From positions 1 through 64,000 of the IMG/VR virus record IMGVR_UViG_3300037069_000769: a stretch of 64,000 bases of DNA. One strand, written 5' to 3'. Made by a program: the position numbers and the translations under genes. Positions 13,646-21,456 of this stretch are shown one piece after another. How positions within the stretch are numbered: the stretch's first letter is position 1; each line of letters opens with the position of its first letter. The notes under the pieces are model-generated. The model did no database searches and was not told the DNA's origin. It saw only the letters and a list, made by a program, of their open reading frames with translations. Source of the stretch: a virus.

Positions 13646-14564
13646 CGATGTTGTTGGTAAGGGTGTTCATCGCTCAGGATGGCCGGAGGTTTTGCAAACG
13701 TTTGCAAAGCATACGTCACCTAAGGGTATCCTGCTCGACGATTTTGTTGAACGAAGTTTCACGTATCGGCCTATGGCTCAGCCTTACCGCGAGCCGTGGA
13801 TGGGCATCTTTCATCACCCTGTCGATGTACCTATCTGGCTGCATCAGAAAAATACCTACGATTGGATTTTTTCTCAAAAGCTGTGGCAGGAGAGTCACCC
13901 AAATCTGGTAGCTGGGATTGCATTAAGTGAGCAGGCCGCTAATTATCTGAGTGACAAGCTTGATCGGCCTTTCTACGCCTTGAAGCATCCGACGGCTCTG
14001 AATGTGCCTCAGTTTACACTTAAGACGTTCAAAGATAATCGCTTCAAGAAGTTGGTTCAGGTTGGGTCATTTCTTCGGAACACTGAGTTGATCTCTCAGA
14101 TTCCTTTGAATTTCCTTGTGCGGGCTAAACTCGGTACAGACTTGCCTTGGGTGAAGCGATACGAGCAGCAGGTTAAGCGATACTGGCAAATTGAGCGTAC
14201 TCGTACTGAGACTAGAGCCGGGGCTATCTGTCATATCCCTCGATGCACTAACTCCGAGTATGACGAGGTTCTAAGCTCCAATGTTGTGTGTATGGAGTTT
14301 TTTGCTGCCTCTGCCAGTAATGCGGTAGTGGAGTGTTTGGTCCGTCGAACGCCTCTAATTGTTAATCGGCTGCCGTCAATTGAGGAGTATCTTGGGAAAG
14401 ATTACCCTCTGTACTTCACTGACATGTGGGACATTACTGACTGTCTTGACCTCCGTGCCGTGATGGAGGCCCACGAGTATTTGATGACGTTGGGGACTAC
14501 AAAGTACGAGTTTAGTTACTTTGCCTCCAAAGTTGCCGAGATATGTAAGTATTACACTCCTTAA
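13623..14564 (+). CDS. Glycosyltransferase-like protein
   Basis: 313 aa from ATG 13623 inside the ligase end (23-nt overlap). It has a GT-B-like layout: an N-terminal domain with HHPVDVPIWLH and a C-terminal region with MEFFAASASNAVVECLVRR, then TPLIVNRLPSIEEYLG, similar to the donor-binding E-C/E...P region of family 1/4-type enzymes. The dispersed palindrome at 13693 encodes L-Q-T-F-A-K in frame. It is followed by a second transferase-like gene and a methyltransferase. Confidence 0.6.
   Translation: MFRLASPNDVVGKGVHRSGWPEVLQTFAKHTSPKGILLDDFVERSFTYRPMAQPYREPWMGIFHHPVDVPIWLHQKNTYDWIFSQKLWQESHPNLVAGIALSEQAANYLSDKLDRPFYALKHPTALNVPQFTLKTFKDNRFKKLVQVGSFLRNTELISQIPLNFLVRAKLGTDLPWVKRYEQQVKRYWQIERTRTETRAGAICHIPRCTNSEYDEVLSSNVVCMEFFAASASNAVVECLVRRTPLIVNRLPSIEEYLGKDYPLYFTDMWDITDCLDLRAVMEAHEYLMTLGTTKYEFSYFASKVAEICKYYTP
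13693..13706. repeat. TGCAAACGTTTGCA dispersed palindrome
   Basis: Perfect copy inside the glycosyltransferase-like gene, about 70 nt after its start. Confidence 0.95.
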
Positions 14565-14572
14565 GGGATACC

Positions 14573-15409
14573 ATGACCTACACGATGTTTCGCATTATCG
14601 GTAATGAGATTCCGGGCCGACATGCCGAAGGCCAGAATTTCAGGAATCTTGAGTACATCCTTGAGAATGAGATTTTTCCCGAGAATTGTATGAAGGTTTT
14701 TGTCTTGAATCGAATTTACGATCAAGACTACTATGAGACATTGCGTAACCGGATTGTGGGGAAGTATAGAAACGTTGTGCAGTTTACGATCCCCTTCGAG
14801 GTCTCTGAGTTCAATCGACGCTCAACAGATATTGGGAAGTTGAAGTATCTCACCAACATCAATGGGGCGAGAAACGAATGCCTGACAGCAGCTAGTCCGG
14901 ATGAGGTTGCTCTGGTGCTGGACGGAAACTGCTTTTTCACTCCGGGAGGCTGGCGGGCGTTCGATGAGAATGTTCGGGCTAATTCTCGGGACGAAGCGTA
15001 TGCGATCCGGATGTCTCGGATTATAAGCTTTACGCAGTTAGACCCTCATGCTCTTCCCCGATGTAATGAGGAGTACTATTATCCTAACGGTAGGTCTATC
15101 TTCGGATTGACTGAACCTCAACTTGCCTTTAACTCTTCGACGAAACTGCGGTTTGATGAGGAGTTGCTGTACGGAGATTGCGATAAGGCTGAGATGCTTG
15201 TACGTCTTGGCTTTCCCGGCATCTGGGATCAGTGGTATCGTAAGCCGGTTGAGCCGATAGAGTTCTTTGGGAAAACCAAGTTGTGCGGGTGGTGTTACCG
15301 GTTACCGTCCGGAAATGACCGGGCGGATCAAAACAATATGGAGAGGGCTAAGTCTCGGATGGCGGGCCTCTCGGAACTCCTCAAGAAAGTGCAGGAAGTT
15401 TGTGTTTGA
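14573..15409 (+). CDS. Putative GT-A-type glycosyltransferase
   Basis: 278 aa, 8 nt after the previous gene. Residues about 2-20 (FRIIGNEIPGRH) and the segment N-G-A-R-N-E-C...LVLDGNCFFT (about 98-124) resemble nucleotide-sugar transferases in which a D-x-D-like site (here L-D-G-N) binds the metal and sugar nucleotide. Likely adds a sugar to a glycan made with its neighbours. The assignment rests on motif layout alone. Confidence 0.45.
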   Translation: MTYTMFRIIGNEIPGRHAEGQNFRNLEYILENEIFPENCMKVFVLNRIYDQDYYETLRNRIVGKYRNVVQFTIPFEVSEFNRRSTDIGKLKYLTNINGARNECLTAASPDEVALVLDGNCFFTPGGWRAFDENVRANSRDEAYAIRMSRIISFTQLDPHALPRCNEEYYYPNGRSIFGLTEPQLAFNSSTKLRFDEELLYGDCDKAEMLVRLGFPGIWDQWYRKPVEPIEFFGKTKLCGWCYRLPSGNDRADQNNMERAKSRMAGLSELLKKVQEVCV

Positions 15410-16100
15410 GCAAGGCATCACCTTTGATTTGTCGGATGCTGAGAACTGGTTTCAAAAGCACAATGTTGGGGAACCTCATCACAACTTTCGGTATCTCCGG
15501 TCCTTGCAAGCTCTAAGCGGCATGGGCCTCGGGAAATCCGTGCAGATATTAGAGATTGGGAGCGGAGGGCCCTTCTCTGATTACCTCAAGACGCAAGGTT
15601 TGGCTATAGTTAGTACTGGAGCCTTGGATTTGAGGTACATCGACACTTCAAAGTTGAGTGCTTATCAGGAATACGATCTGATCCTTTGTATGGAGGTAAT
15701 GGAACATCTTAAGGATCGAGAGGACTCTCCTGTGGCTGATTGGGCGGGCTCAGGTCAAAAGAACTTGATGAAGTTCATGTACGAGAGTCTCAAACGGGGC
15801 GGAAGACTCTTTCTGACGACTCCGAACGTGTGCAGTTATCATAACATCATCCGACTGGTTCAGTGTCGGCACCCTTTCATGTACGAGCTGCATGTTCGGG
15901 AGATGTCTCCGAAGGATGTGGAAGTCTTGGTTCATGGTATTGGTTTCCGCATGGTCTCACTTAAGACCGAGGTGGTTTGGAACTACCACAAGACTAGGGA
16001 CACGGACGTAAAGGAGGTCAAGTACTTTTTGGAGAATGTTGGACTGGCTGATCCGCATCTTCGAGGTGATTGTATCTTTGCCATTGCTGCCCGCCCCTAA
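15402..16100 (+). CDS. SAM-dependent methyltransferase
   Basis: 232 aa from GTG 15402, which overlaps the previous stop and follows CAGGAAG. Class I Rossmann methyltransferase motifs: LEIGSGGPFSDYL (motif I), LILCMEVMEHL (motif IV, the catalytic-loop region) and GGRLFLTTPN (post V). The E-V-M-E-H-L and L-x-L-T-T-P-N pattern is typical of small-molecule or sugar methyltransferases near glycosyltransferases. Last gene before a terminator. Confidence 0.8.
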   Translation: MFEQGITFDLSDAENWFQKHNVGEPHHNFRYLRSLQALSGMGLGKSVQILEIGSGGPFSDYLKTQGLAIVSTGALDLRYIDTSKLSAYQEYDLILCMEVMEHLKDREDSPVADWAGSGQKNLMKFMYESLKRGGRLFLTTPNVCSYHNIIRLVQCRHPFMYELHVREMSPKDVEVLVHGIGFRMVSLKTEVVWNYHKTRDTDVKEVKYFLENVGLADPHLRGDCIFAIAARP

Positions 16101-16107
16101 AGGTTAT

Positions 16108-16139
16108 TTACCGTGCAAACGTTTGCACGGTAATTTTTT
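16108..16139. terminator. 26-bp palindrome with T-run: terminator and operator-like site
   Basis: The dispersed palindrome is extended here to 26 perfectly symmetrical bases (16108-16133) and followed by TTTTTT. As RNA it can end transcription after the methyltransferase; as DNA it is an operator-like site 16 bp upstream of a strong promoter. Confidence 0.7.
16114..16127. repeat. TGCAAACGTTTGCA dispersed palindrome
   Basis: Perfect copy at the centre of the 26-bp palindrome. Confidence 0.95.
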
Positions 16140-16149
16140 GTTGATGCCC

Positions 16150-16178
16150 TTGACAAGTTTCTGAGATACTGCTATGAT
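16150..16178 (+). promoter_or_regulatory. Sigma-70 promoter of the lysis-like module
   Basis: TTGACA (16150-16155), 17 bp, TATGAT (16173-16178), 27 nt upstream of the ATG at 16206; the palindrome lies directly upstream. Confidence 0.85.
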
Positions 16179-16205
16179 TAGGGTGTCTCTTACGAAAGGG
16201 GAATC

Positions 16206-16472
16206 ATGCCAATGCCTCAATATGGATCGCCTAAAGGTGAGTTGAGTCCGGGGGAAATTCGTAATTTTGCGTGGAAGGCCGGAGCGGCTGTAGTCGCAGC
16301 TTTGTTCACCTTTACTGCTCAGTACCTTAGCGGGTTGCAGCTTGAGCAACCTTGGACTATTATTGTCCCACTCGTGTGCGGTGGGTTACTGGACATGGCT
16401 CGGCATCTTGGAACGGACACGACGCCTGCCAAACCCAAACAGGAGATTACCGATGAGAGTGTGGGCAAGTAG
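16206..16472 (+). CDS. Holin-like membrane protein
   Basis: 88 aa, ATG preceded by AAAGGGG. Two hydrophobic stretches (about residues 26-45, AGAAVVAALFTFTAQYL; and 50-66, WTIIVPLVCGGLLDM) with a charged C terminus fit a small class II-type holin. The next gene, overlapping by 20 nt, is another small membrane protein, and lipoprotein and peptidase-like genes follow, which supports a lysis role. Inference from size, topology and context. Confidence 0.5.
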   Translation: MPMPQYGSPKGELSPGEIRNFAWKAGAAVVAALFTFTAQYLSGLQLEQPWTIIVPLVCGGLLDMARHLGTDTTPAKPKQEITDESVGK

Positions 16473-16809
16473 AGCCGGACTGGCGGCTGCACTGCTTGGT
16501 GTTGTTGCGTACATCGCCAGCTTTTGTGTGCCTATGGACACCGGCGGTGCATGGTACGCCCAAGTGTTCGGATTGATGCTTGGCGGTGTTGCCGTGTACG
16601 TCGGGTCCAATTTCCGCACGATTAAGCGGAAAGCGGGGTTGACGGTGGTCCCTGAGATTGAGCCGCTCCAGCAGCGAGATTTGGAGTGTTTTAACCATTT
16701 GACTGAGCGAATGGCTATGTCAGGAGACAAGGATGGGATCGAGGCGTGCAAACGTTTGCAAGATTGTCTGTTCAATCTGCACTACGGTCATTTGAAGCCT
16801 GAGGAGTGA
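16453..16809 (+). CDS. Small membrane protein
   Basis: 118 aa. Two transmembrane segments (about residues 6-26 and 35-54), then a soluble C-terminal part. The palindrome at 16747 encodes A-C-K-R-L-Q in frame. It may be a second holin or an inner-membrane partner of the lipoprotein that follows (spanin-like), but no diagnostic motif is visible. Confidence 0.55.
   Translation: MRVWASRAGLAAALLGVVAYIASFCVPMDTGGAWYAQVFGLMLGGVAVYVGSNFRTIKRKAGLTVVPEIEPLQQRDLECFNHLTERMAMSGDKDGIEACKRLQDCLFNLHYGHLKPEE
16747..16760. repeat. TGCAAACGTTTGCA dispersed palindrome
   Basis: Perfect copy inside the membrane protein gene, 51 nt before the ATG at 16812. Confidence 0.95.
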
Positions 16810-16811
16810 TT

Positions 16812-17303
16812 ATGAGATACATCCTTCTGGCATTGGCCGGGGCGATGTTGACTGGGTGCAGTTTGTTCCCTGTTGATATGTCGAAGACTCCGACCAAGCC
16901 CGGAAAAGGTAAGGTCGTTCAGGTCGATGTGCCCGATGAGACTTTCGGACTTGATACGAAGATTCCGAAGGTCATGCACAATCGTAAGAGTGCTTTGCAG
17001 CTTGCGGCTGTGTGCGATCAATACGCTCGGGCAATCGAATACGACGGGGAAAAGGATGAACCCCTGTTGAGAACTACGGACGATGTGGGCAGACGTTTCA
17101 AGGCTATGAATGATTATGCGTGGCATGGTCCCAACACCTTGGCCCCTCCTGACTTCAAGTCTTTAACGTCTAAGTTGATGAAGGATCAGCTCGACTCTGA
17201 CGGAACCAGCCCTGAGTTGACAAAAGAAAAACGTGCCTTAGCGGTCTCAGTGTTTGAGGCCATCGCTTACGGTCTTAAGCAGGTGCAAGACGATGGCGAC
17301 TGA
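16812..17303 (+). CDS. Lipoprotein
   Basis: 163 aa. N-terminal signal with lipobox L-T-G-C (Cys at about 16), so the mature protein would be lipid-anchored at Cys. The rest is soluble, with charged, mostly helical segments. Position behind two small membrane proteins suits an outer-membrane spanin or an exclusion lipoprotein. ATG at 16812 chosen over an upstream codon because it gives the short signal peptide. Confidence 0.65.
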   Translation: MRYILLALAGAMLTGCSLFPVDMSKTPTKPGKGKVVQVDVPDETFGLDTKIPKVMHNRKSALQLAAVCDQYARAIEYDGEKDEPLLRTTDDVGRRFKAMNDYAWHGPNTLAPPDFKSLTSKLMKDQLDSDGTSPELTKEKRALAVSVFEAIAYGLKQVQDDGD

Positions 17304-18246
17304 ATTCTTCGGATGGGAACCTAATCCGCAGGGTGTTGAGGATTATATCAATGATCCTCGTAACAAACATCCTGTGTTTATGGTGTCTGCTCACGCTCTT
17401 ATGCGAGATTATGAGCAGAAGGACACCATGCTTTACGAAAACCTGCTGTGGGCTGACCCCAACTACCAACGCGGTCGTCAGTTGATCGGCGATTGTGTGT
17501 CATGGGGATGCGAGCTTGGTTGCACTACTAACATGGCTAAAGCCTTACGAAAAATCGGTCGTAGGGATTTGTTCATTCCTGCGGCCACTGAGTCTATTTA
17601 TGGGGGTGCTCGTGTTGAGGCTCTCCGTAAGCAGTCCGGAGGTTGGAATGATGGTGCATATGGGGCAGCGGCTGCTACGTGGGTGAGGGAGTGGGGTATC
17701 GTTCAGCGTAAGGATTACAGTGCTCAAACTGGAAATCCTGAGCATGACCTGCGGCAGTACAGCGGGCAGCGGGCGAAGCAGTGGGGTAATTACGGATGCG
17801 GGGGAGCTAAGGATAAAGGCAAACTTGACGAGCTTGCCAAGGAATTCCCTGTAAAGACTACAAGCATTGTACACAGTTTCGACGAAATTGCGGCTGCTAT
17901 TGCTGGTGCTAAGGTTCCTGTAACCATTGCCAGTAACTACGGCACCGATATGCGTCGGGACAAGAACGGATTCTGCCGATGGAACGCCTCATGGGGGCAC
18001 CAAATGGTGCTTATTGCTGTGAGATTCGGAGCAAGGCCGGGAGCATTGTGTGCTCAATCTTGGGGACCGCAAGTAGCATCAGGCCCCAAGTATCCTGAAA
18101 CCATGCCTGACAATATCGCCGGGTTTACTTGGTGGATTCCCGCAGAGGATTGCGATCGAATTGCCAAGCAGGGCGACTCTCACGCCTTGGGAGACGTTGA
18201 GGGCTGGAAAATTGATCCCTTTGAGTGGGATGACGTTTGGGGGTAA
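17293..18246 (+). CDS. Cysteine-peptidase-like protein, possible endolysin
   Basis: 317 aa. G-D-C-V-S-W-G at about residues 64-70 resembles the catalytic-Cys segment of papain-like enzymes; S-W-G-H-Q-M-V-L-I-A-V (about 234-244) gives the His, and A-Q-S-W-G-P (about 257-262) matches the third catalytic region, where papain has N-S-W-G. It overlaps the lipoprotein gene by 11 nt and lies in the holin-like module, so cell-wall or cross-link cleavage is plausible. No signal peptide. Confidence 0.55.
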   Translation: MATEFFGWEPNPQGVEDYINDPRNKHPVFMVSAHALMRDYEQKDTMLYENLLWADPNYQRGRQLIGDCVSWGCELGCTTNMAKALRKIGRRDLFIPAATESIYGGARVEALRKQSGGWNDGAYGAAAATWVREWGIVQRKDYSAQTGNPEHDLRQYSGQRAKQWGNYGCGGAKDKGKLDELAKEFPVKTTSIVHSFDEIAAAIAGAKVPVTIASNYGTDMRRDKNGFCRWNASWGHQMVLIAVRFGARPGALCAQSWGPQVASGPKYPETMPDNIAGFTWWIPAEDCDRIAKQGDSHALGDVEGWKIDPFEWDDVWG

Positions 18247-18250
18247 ACAT

Positions 18251-19165
18251 ATGCGGAACTTTGTGTTCGTGCTGCTGTTGATCGTAGGATGCAACTATCA
18301 GACTACGAGTGCTGGATCACTTGTGGATTCTGCTGATGCAGTGGCCTACGTCGCCGTAGATTTTGCATTTATCGATCTGGATGCGTCACCTATTCCGAAG
18401 AAACCGGTTACTCCTGATTCTGGAGGACGAGGTGCGTACAAATCCCCAGCTAAGGCAGTGCAAACGTTTGCAAATCCTACTGCGGCGGATGACGATTGCC
18501 CAACTTGTCCTCCTGCAAAGAAAAAGCCGGTACGTCGAGCGTACTTTTATAGTGCGACATGGTGCGAACCGTGTATCCCCGTGCAGGTGGCTCTGAAGCG
18601 GATTGCTAAGGAGAAGGGGCTTAAGTTTGGGGAGTACAACGATAGGGCGTCGGATGACGTTGAGCATGTTGATATTGATCGAGATAAGATTAAGAAGAAA
18701 ATTCTCGATGTGCCAACCCTCATTATCTACGACGGATTGGAGGAGGTGTGGAGGGGGTCGGGTAAGTCCGATCTGACCTACGGTGCGATGAAGGCTGCAT
18801 TTGAGTTGCCCTCAGCGGTGAAGGATACGCCACCCAAGGTCTCCATGTTTAACAAGATGCAGGGAATCTACCAATCCCGCTGGTCTTGGCCCGGTAAGCA
18901 GTGGGCGGGAACGTGTACTTTGTCCTTGCAGAATTTGGAGTCCCATCTGCACGGATCAATTCACCACTTGAACACTGAGGGTATGACCTACGGTCAAATG
19001 CTCCAGTATCATGATAGCTGGCATAGTACGTACGGGCCGCGAAGTAGCCGCCCCGAGACGGCTGCGAGGGGAGCGGCTCAATCGTCTACTAGCAGCCGAC
19101 GTATTTTTTCGTTCCGGAGTGGCAACTGCCCCAACGGACGTTGCCCGACTCGAAGGAGAGCGTAA
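18251..19165 (+). CDS. Thioredoxin-like lipoprotein
   Basis: 304 aa. Signal peptide ending L-I-V-G-C (lipobox Cys at about 14), a low-complexity linker that includes the palindrome-encoded V-Q-T-F-A, then a thioredoxin-fold region with S-A-T-W-C-E-P-C (about 100-107), the active-site C-x-x-C, and D-V-P-T-L-I-I with the conserved cis-Pro (about 153-159). The C-terminal third is basic and unassigned. An extracytoplasmic disulfide-handling or redox protein; why a phage carries it is unknown. Confidence 0.75.
   Translation: MRNFVFVLLLIVGCNYQTTSAGSLVDSADAVAYVAVDFAFIDLDASPIPKKPVTPDSGGRGAYKSPAKAVQTFANPTAADDDCPTCPPAKKKPVRRAYFYSATWCEPCIPVQVALKRIAKEKGLKFGEYNDRASDDVEHVDIDRDKIKKKILDVPTLIIYDGLEEVWRGSGKSDLTYGAMKAAFELPSAVKDTPPKVSMFNKMQGIYQSRWSWPGKQWAGTCTLSLQNLESHLHGSIHHLNTEGMTYGQMLQYHDSWHSTYGPRSSRPETAARGAAQSSTSSRRIFSFRSGNCPNGRCPTRRRA
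18469..18482. repeat. TGCAAACGTTTGCA dispersed palindrome
   Basis: Perfect copy inside the thioredoxin-like gene, in its linker region. Confidence 0.95.
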
Positions 19166-19485
19166 TGCCTAGACCTGTTCAAGGCTTCAACCTTGGAAGT
19201 TGGTATGAAATCAAGAATATCCGTCCCAGTCTCGATATGGTTATCGAGTACTTAAAGGGCGGGAAGCAGTTGGCTCCGGGAGTAACGTTTGAGGCTCACA
19301 GTCAGCTTAACATGAGCGTCTCTCTTGACGGGGAAACGATCAATGTTACTTTTGAAGAACCTCACCCGCAAATCAAGACTCCCATCGGGCTGAAGCCTAA
19401 AATTCTCGGAGCCGTGATTACCAAGAACTCGGTGACCCTTAAGGTGACTCAGTTCCCTGACCCGACTCTCAAGGTGGTGTCATAA
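19165..19485 (+). CDS. Hypothetical beta-rich protein
   Basis: 106 aa. Start overlaps the previous stop as TAATG. Alternating hydrophobic pattern (MSVSLDGETINVTF, NSVTLKVTQF) suggests a small beta-sandwich. No family recognised. Confidence 0.7.
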   Translation: MPRPVQGFNLGSWYEIKNIRPSLDMVIEYLKGGKQLAPGVTFEAHSQLNMSVSLDGETINVTFEEPHPQIKTPIGLKPKILGAVITKNSVTLKVTQFPDPTLKVVS

Positions 19486-19886
19486 TGCCCGAAGTTGGGA
19501 TGTATCCCCAGAGTGCTGCGGTAGGGGATGTGCAGGATTGGATCGTAGCTAATGGTAGGTATAAGGGGGCTAAAGCCGAGCATGCTCGCTCGATTTCGTC
19601 GATGGCCCACGAGTACATTGCTCAGAATGCGGGCGGGTACGATCCCAACTCTCGGGCTGATCGCAAAGCGTTTGCTAAAGATTTGAAGACGTACTTAAGG
19701 GCTAACTACCCACCTAAGCAGGGTGGTCCTAAGCCTGTTGGGTTTATCTTCGAGAGCGTCATTCTGATGGCGATAATCTCGTTTGTGGTGCAGAAAATTT
19801 GCGAATGGTTGTGGGAGAGGTACTGGCACAATGTCTCACAGATGAGGCAAGGTTATGGTATGAGCCCCCTGCAAAATTCGCAGTAA
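19485..19886 (+). CDS. Hypothetical C-terminally anchored protein
   Basis: 133 aa, start overlapping the previous stop. A single hydrophobic segment near residues 86-105 (FIFESVILMAIISFVVQKI) probably spans the membrane; the first 80 residues are soluble and polar. End of the operon that began at 16206. Confidence 0.65.
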   Translation: MPEVGMYPQSAAVGDVQDWIVANGRYKGAKAEHARSISSMAHEYIAQNAGGYDPNSRADRKAFAKDLKTYLRANYPPKQGGPKPVGFIFESVILMAIISFVVQKICEWLWERYWHNVSQMRQGYGMSPLQNSQ

Positions 19887-19893
19887 ATCTCTA

Positions 19894-19922
19894 TTGACAT
19901 TCTTTCGACGTTTTGATATAAT
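19894..19922 (+). promoter_or_regulatory. Sigma-70 promoter
   Basis: TTGACA (19894-19899), 17 bp, TATAAT (19917-19922): full consensus, 20 nt before the ATG at 19943. Confidence 0.88.
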
Positions 19923-19942
19923 AAAAAGAAAGGTCGAAAACG

Positions 19943-20167
19943 ATGTCAAACGAGCTTGCAGTTCCCCGATTTTTTGGAGGGCATGAGGCAACGGAGCAGG
20001 ATGTCGATCTTCTCATGTATCTTTTATTCTTGACCTTGAGTGATCCGGGTCGGCATGAGGTTATGAGAGTGGTGGACGATCTCGGAGACCTTGGTAGACC
20101 TCCTGTGGAAAAAATGCGGGCGATCATCGCAGTTGCGAACGATCTCCCATTTGTCGGGGAATTATGA
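19943..20167 (+). CDS. Small hypothetical protein
   Basis: 74 aa, first gene behind a consensus promoter, AAAGG before the ATG. Mostly helical; acidic-hydrophobic N-terminal half (ATEQDVDLLMYLLFLTL). It could be an early regulatory peptide. No homology recognised. Confidence 0.65.
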   Translation: MSNELAVPRFFGGHEATEQDVDLLMYLLFLTLSDPGRHEVMRVVDDLGDLGRPPVEKMRAIIAVANDLPFVGEL

Positions 20168-20188
20168 GTTTAGGCATGGTATTTGCAC

Positions 20189-20194
20189 TATAAT
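20189..20194 (+). promoter_or_regulatory. -10 box next to a palindrome
   Basis: TATAAT without a good -35 at 17 bp (GAGTTT). The palindrome at 20202-20215 begins 8 bp downstream, covering the expected start point, the position of a repressor operator. The exonuclease gene follows. Confidence 0.45.
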
Positions 20195-20201
20195 CGTACG
20201 G

Positions 20202-20215
20202 TGCAAACGTTTGCA
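20202..20215. repeat. TGCAAACGTTTGCA dispersed palindrome
   Basis: Perfect copy just downstream of the TATAAT at 20189. Confidence 0.95.
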
Positions 20216-20319
20216 AAACCTGTAGCTGTAGCTTACTGTGAACAATTCGCTCACTAATTCAGGCGGAGTCTTACCCCAACGTGGGGCAGGGCTCTGCCTT
20301 TCACAGTTTAAGGGCTGCT

Positions 20320-20925
20320 ATGTTTTGTCTTCCAGACAAGGAAATGGTCGTTTTCGATTTGGAGACGACCGATCACCAAGTAGCGGACGCAGCGGGAGTG
20401 GTTCCCGATATTGTTGAGGTTGGGGCTCTGCATATTGACAGACACTTTGAAATTTTGGGGAAGTTCGAGACTCTGGTATGCCCTAGTAACTTGGACTCCT
20501 TTACAGAGTTCTCCGAGGAACTGACCGGAATCCGGCGGAAGGATTTGGAGACTGCCCCCTCGTGGTCTGACGTATGCAGCAAGTTTACCAAATTTACGAG
20601 AGGTATGGGTCTTAAGCTCTGTTCGTGGGGAATAGGCAAAGACATTGCGACACTTGAGTCGGCTTACAAGCGAAGGAGAATTCACTACCCCCACAATTAC
20701 GTCACCATTGATGCTTTGTCTATCATGTATGGCTACTGCATGCAGACTGGCGTCAACGTAGGAGGATGGGGTCTGCGAGCAGCCTGTAGCAGATTTAACG
20801 TCCAGCGTAAGGTTAAGCATAGGGCATTGCCTGACGCATTGGCGGTGGTGCATCTGTTTAAGGCTCTTGCGGACTTGTGTGACGAGGATGATACGCAGAC
20901 GGATTACAAAATCCATTGCGTATAG
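20320..20925 (+). CDS. DnaQ-like 3'-5' exonuclease
   Basis: 201 aa from ATG 20320 (ATG 20344 is possible). DEDD signatures: exo I F-D-L-E-T-T (about residues 12-17), and near the C terminus H-R-A-L-P-D-A-L (exo III, H-x(4)-D, DEDDh type). Proofreading or nick-processing nuclease. It is a stand-alone exonuclease domain of normal length; no polymerase is in the window. Confidence 0.85.
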   Translation: MFCLPDKEMVVFDLETTDHQVADAAGVVPDIVEVGALHIDRHFEILGKFETLVCPSNLDSFTEFSEELTGIRRKDLETAPSWSDVCSKFTKFTRGMGLKLCSWGIGKDIATLESAYKRRRIHYPHNYVTIDALSIMYGYCMQTGVNVGGWGLRAACSRFNVQRKVKHRALPDALAVVHLFKALADLCDEDDTQTDYKIHCV

Positions 20926-20975
20926 AGACGAAGGGCAATAGCACCTGCCCGCTTCCCCTAAGCAAAGGTCACAGG

Positions 20976-21455
20976 ATGTATCGGGACGAAGTACCCAACT
21001 CGGTGCGGAGACTGCCGAAAGAGGAGCGTATACGCTACTACGAGCGGCAAGTTTCTCGTGTTTTGCCCGCTATGACTTTCATTGAGTGGCTGCATACAGG
21101 CTACACTCCGGAAGAGATGCGGGAAAAGCTGGTTGAAATCCGGGCGGAAATGCGAGAGGTCGAAGCTCGGATCGCCGTGCTAACCTCCTCTGACATGCAG
21201 GATTTGAAGAGTGATTTGGAAACTCACGTTTCCGAGATTCGTCAGATCATCAAATGCCGCACGATGATTTTAATCGGCAAGCCTGACTGCTCTGGCACCA
21301 ATTACCCGAATAACGTGCAAGAACTTACGAACTTGCTGAATCGTCGGGTGGCTGAGGCTCGGGCCGTCGAGGATAGGATCACTACTGTGTGTGCGGCGTT
21401 GCGGATCGATCCTAAACCGCACTTGATGCTGCACAAGGTCATGGTTCGGAGATAG
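20976..21455 (+). CDS. Coiled-coil hypothetical protein
   Basis: 159 aa from ATG 20976 with AGG just upstream. Residues about 45-115 are a long charged helix (EMREKLVEIRAEMREVEARI), likely coiled coil, and two more helices follow. No family recognised. Confidence 0.62.
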   Translation: MYRDEVPNSVRRLPKEERIRYYERQVSRVLPAMTFIEWLHTGYTPEEMREKLVEIRAEMREVEARIAVLTSSDMQDLKSDLETHVSEIRQIIKCRTMILIGKPDCSGTNYPNNVQELTNLLNRRVAEARAVEDRITTVCAALRIDPKPHLMLHKVMVRR

Positions 21456-21456
21456 C

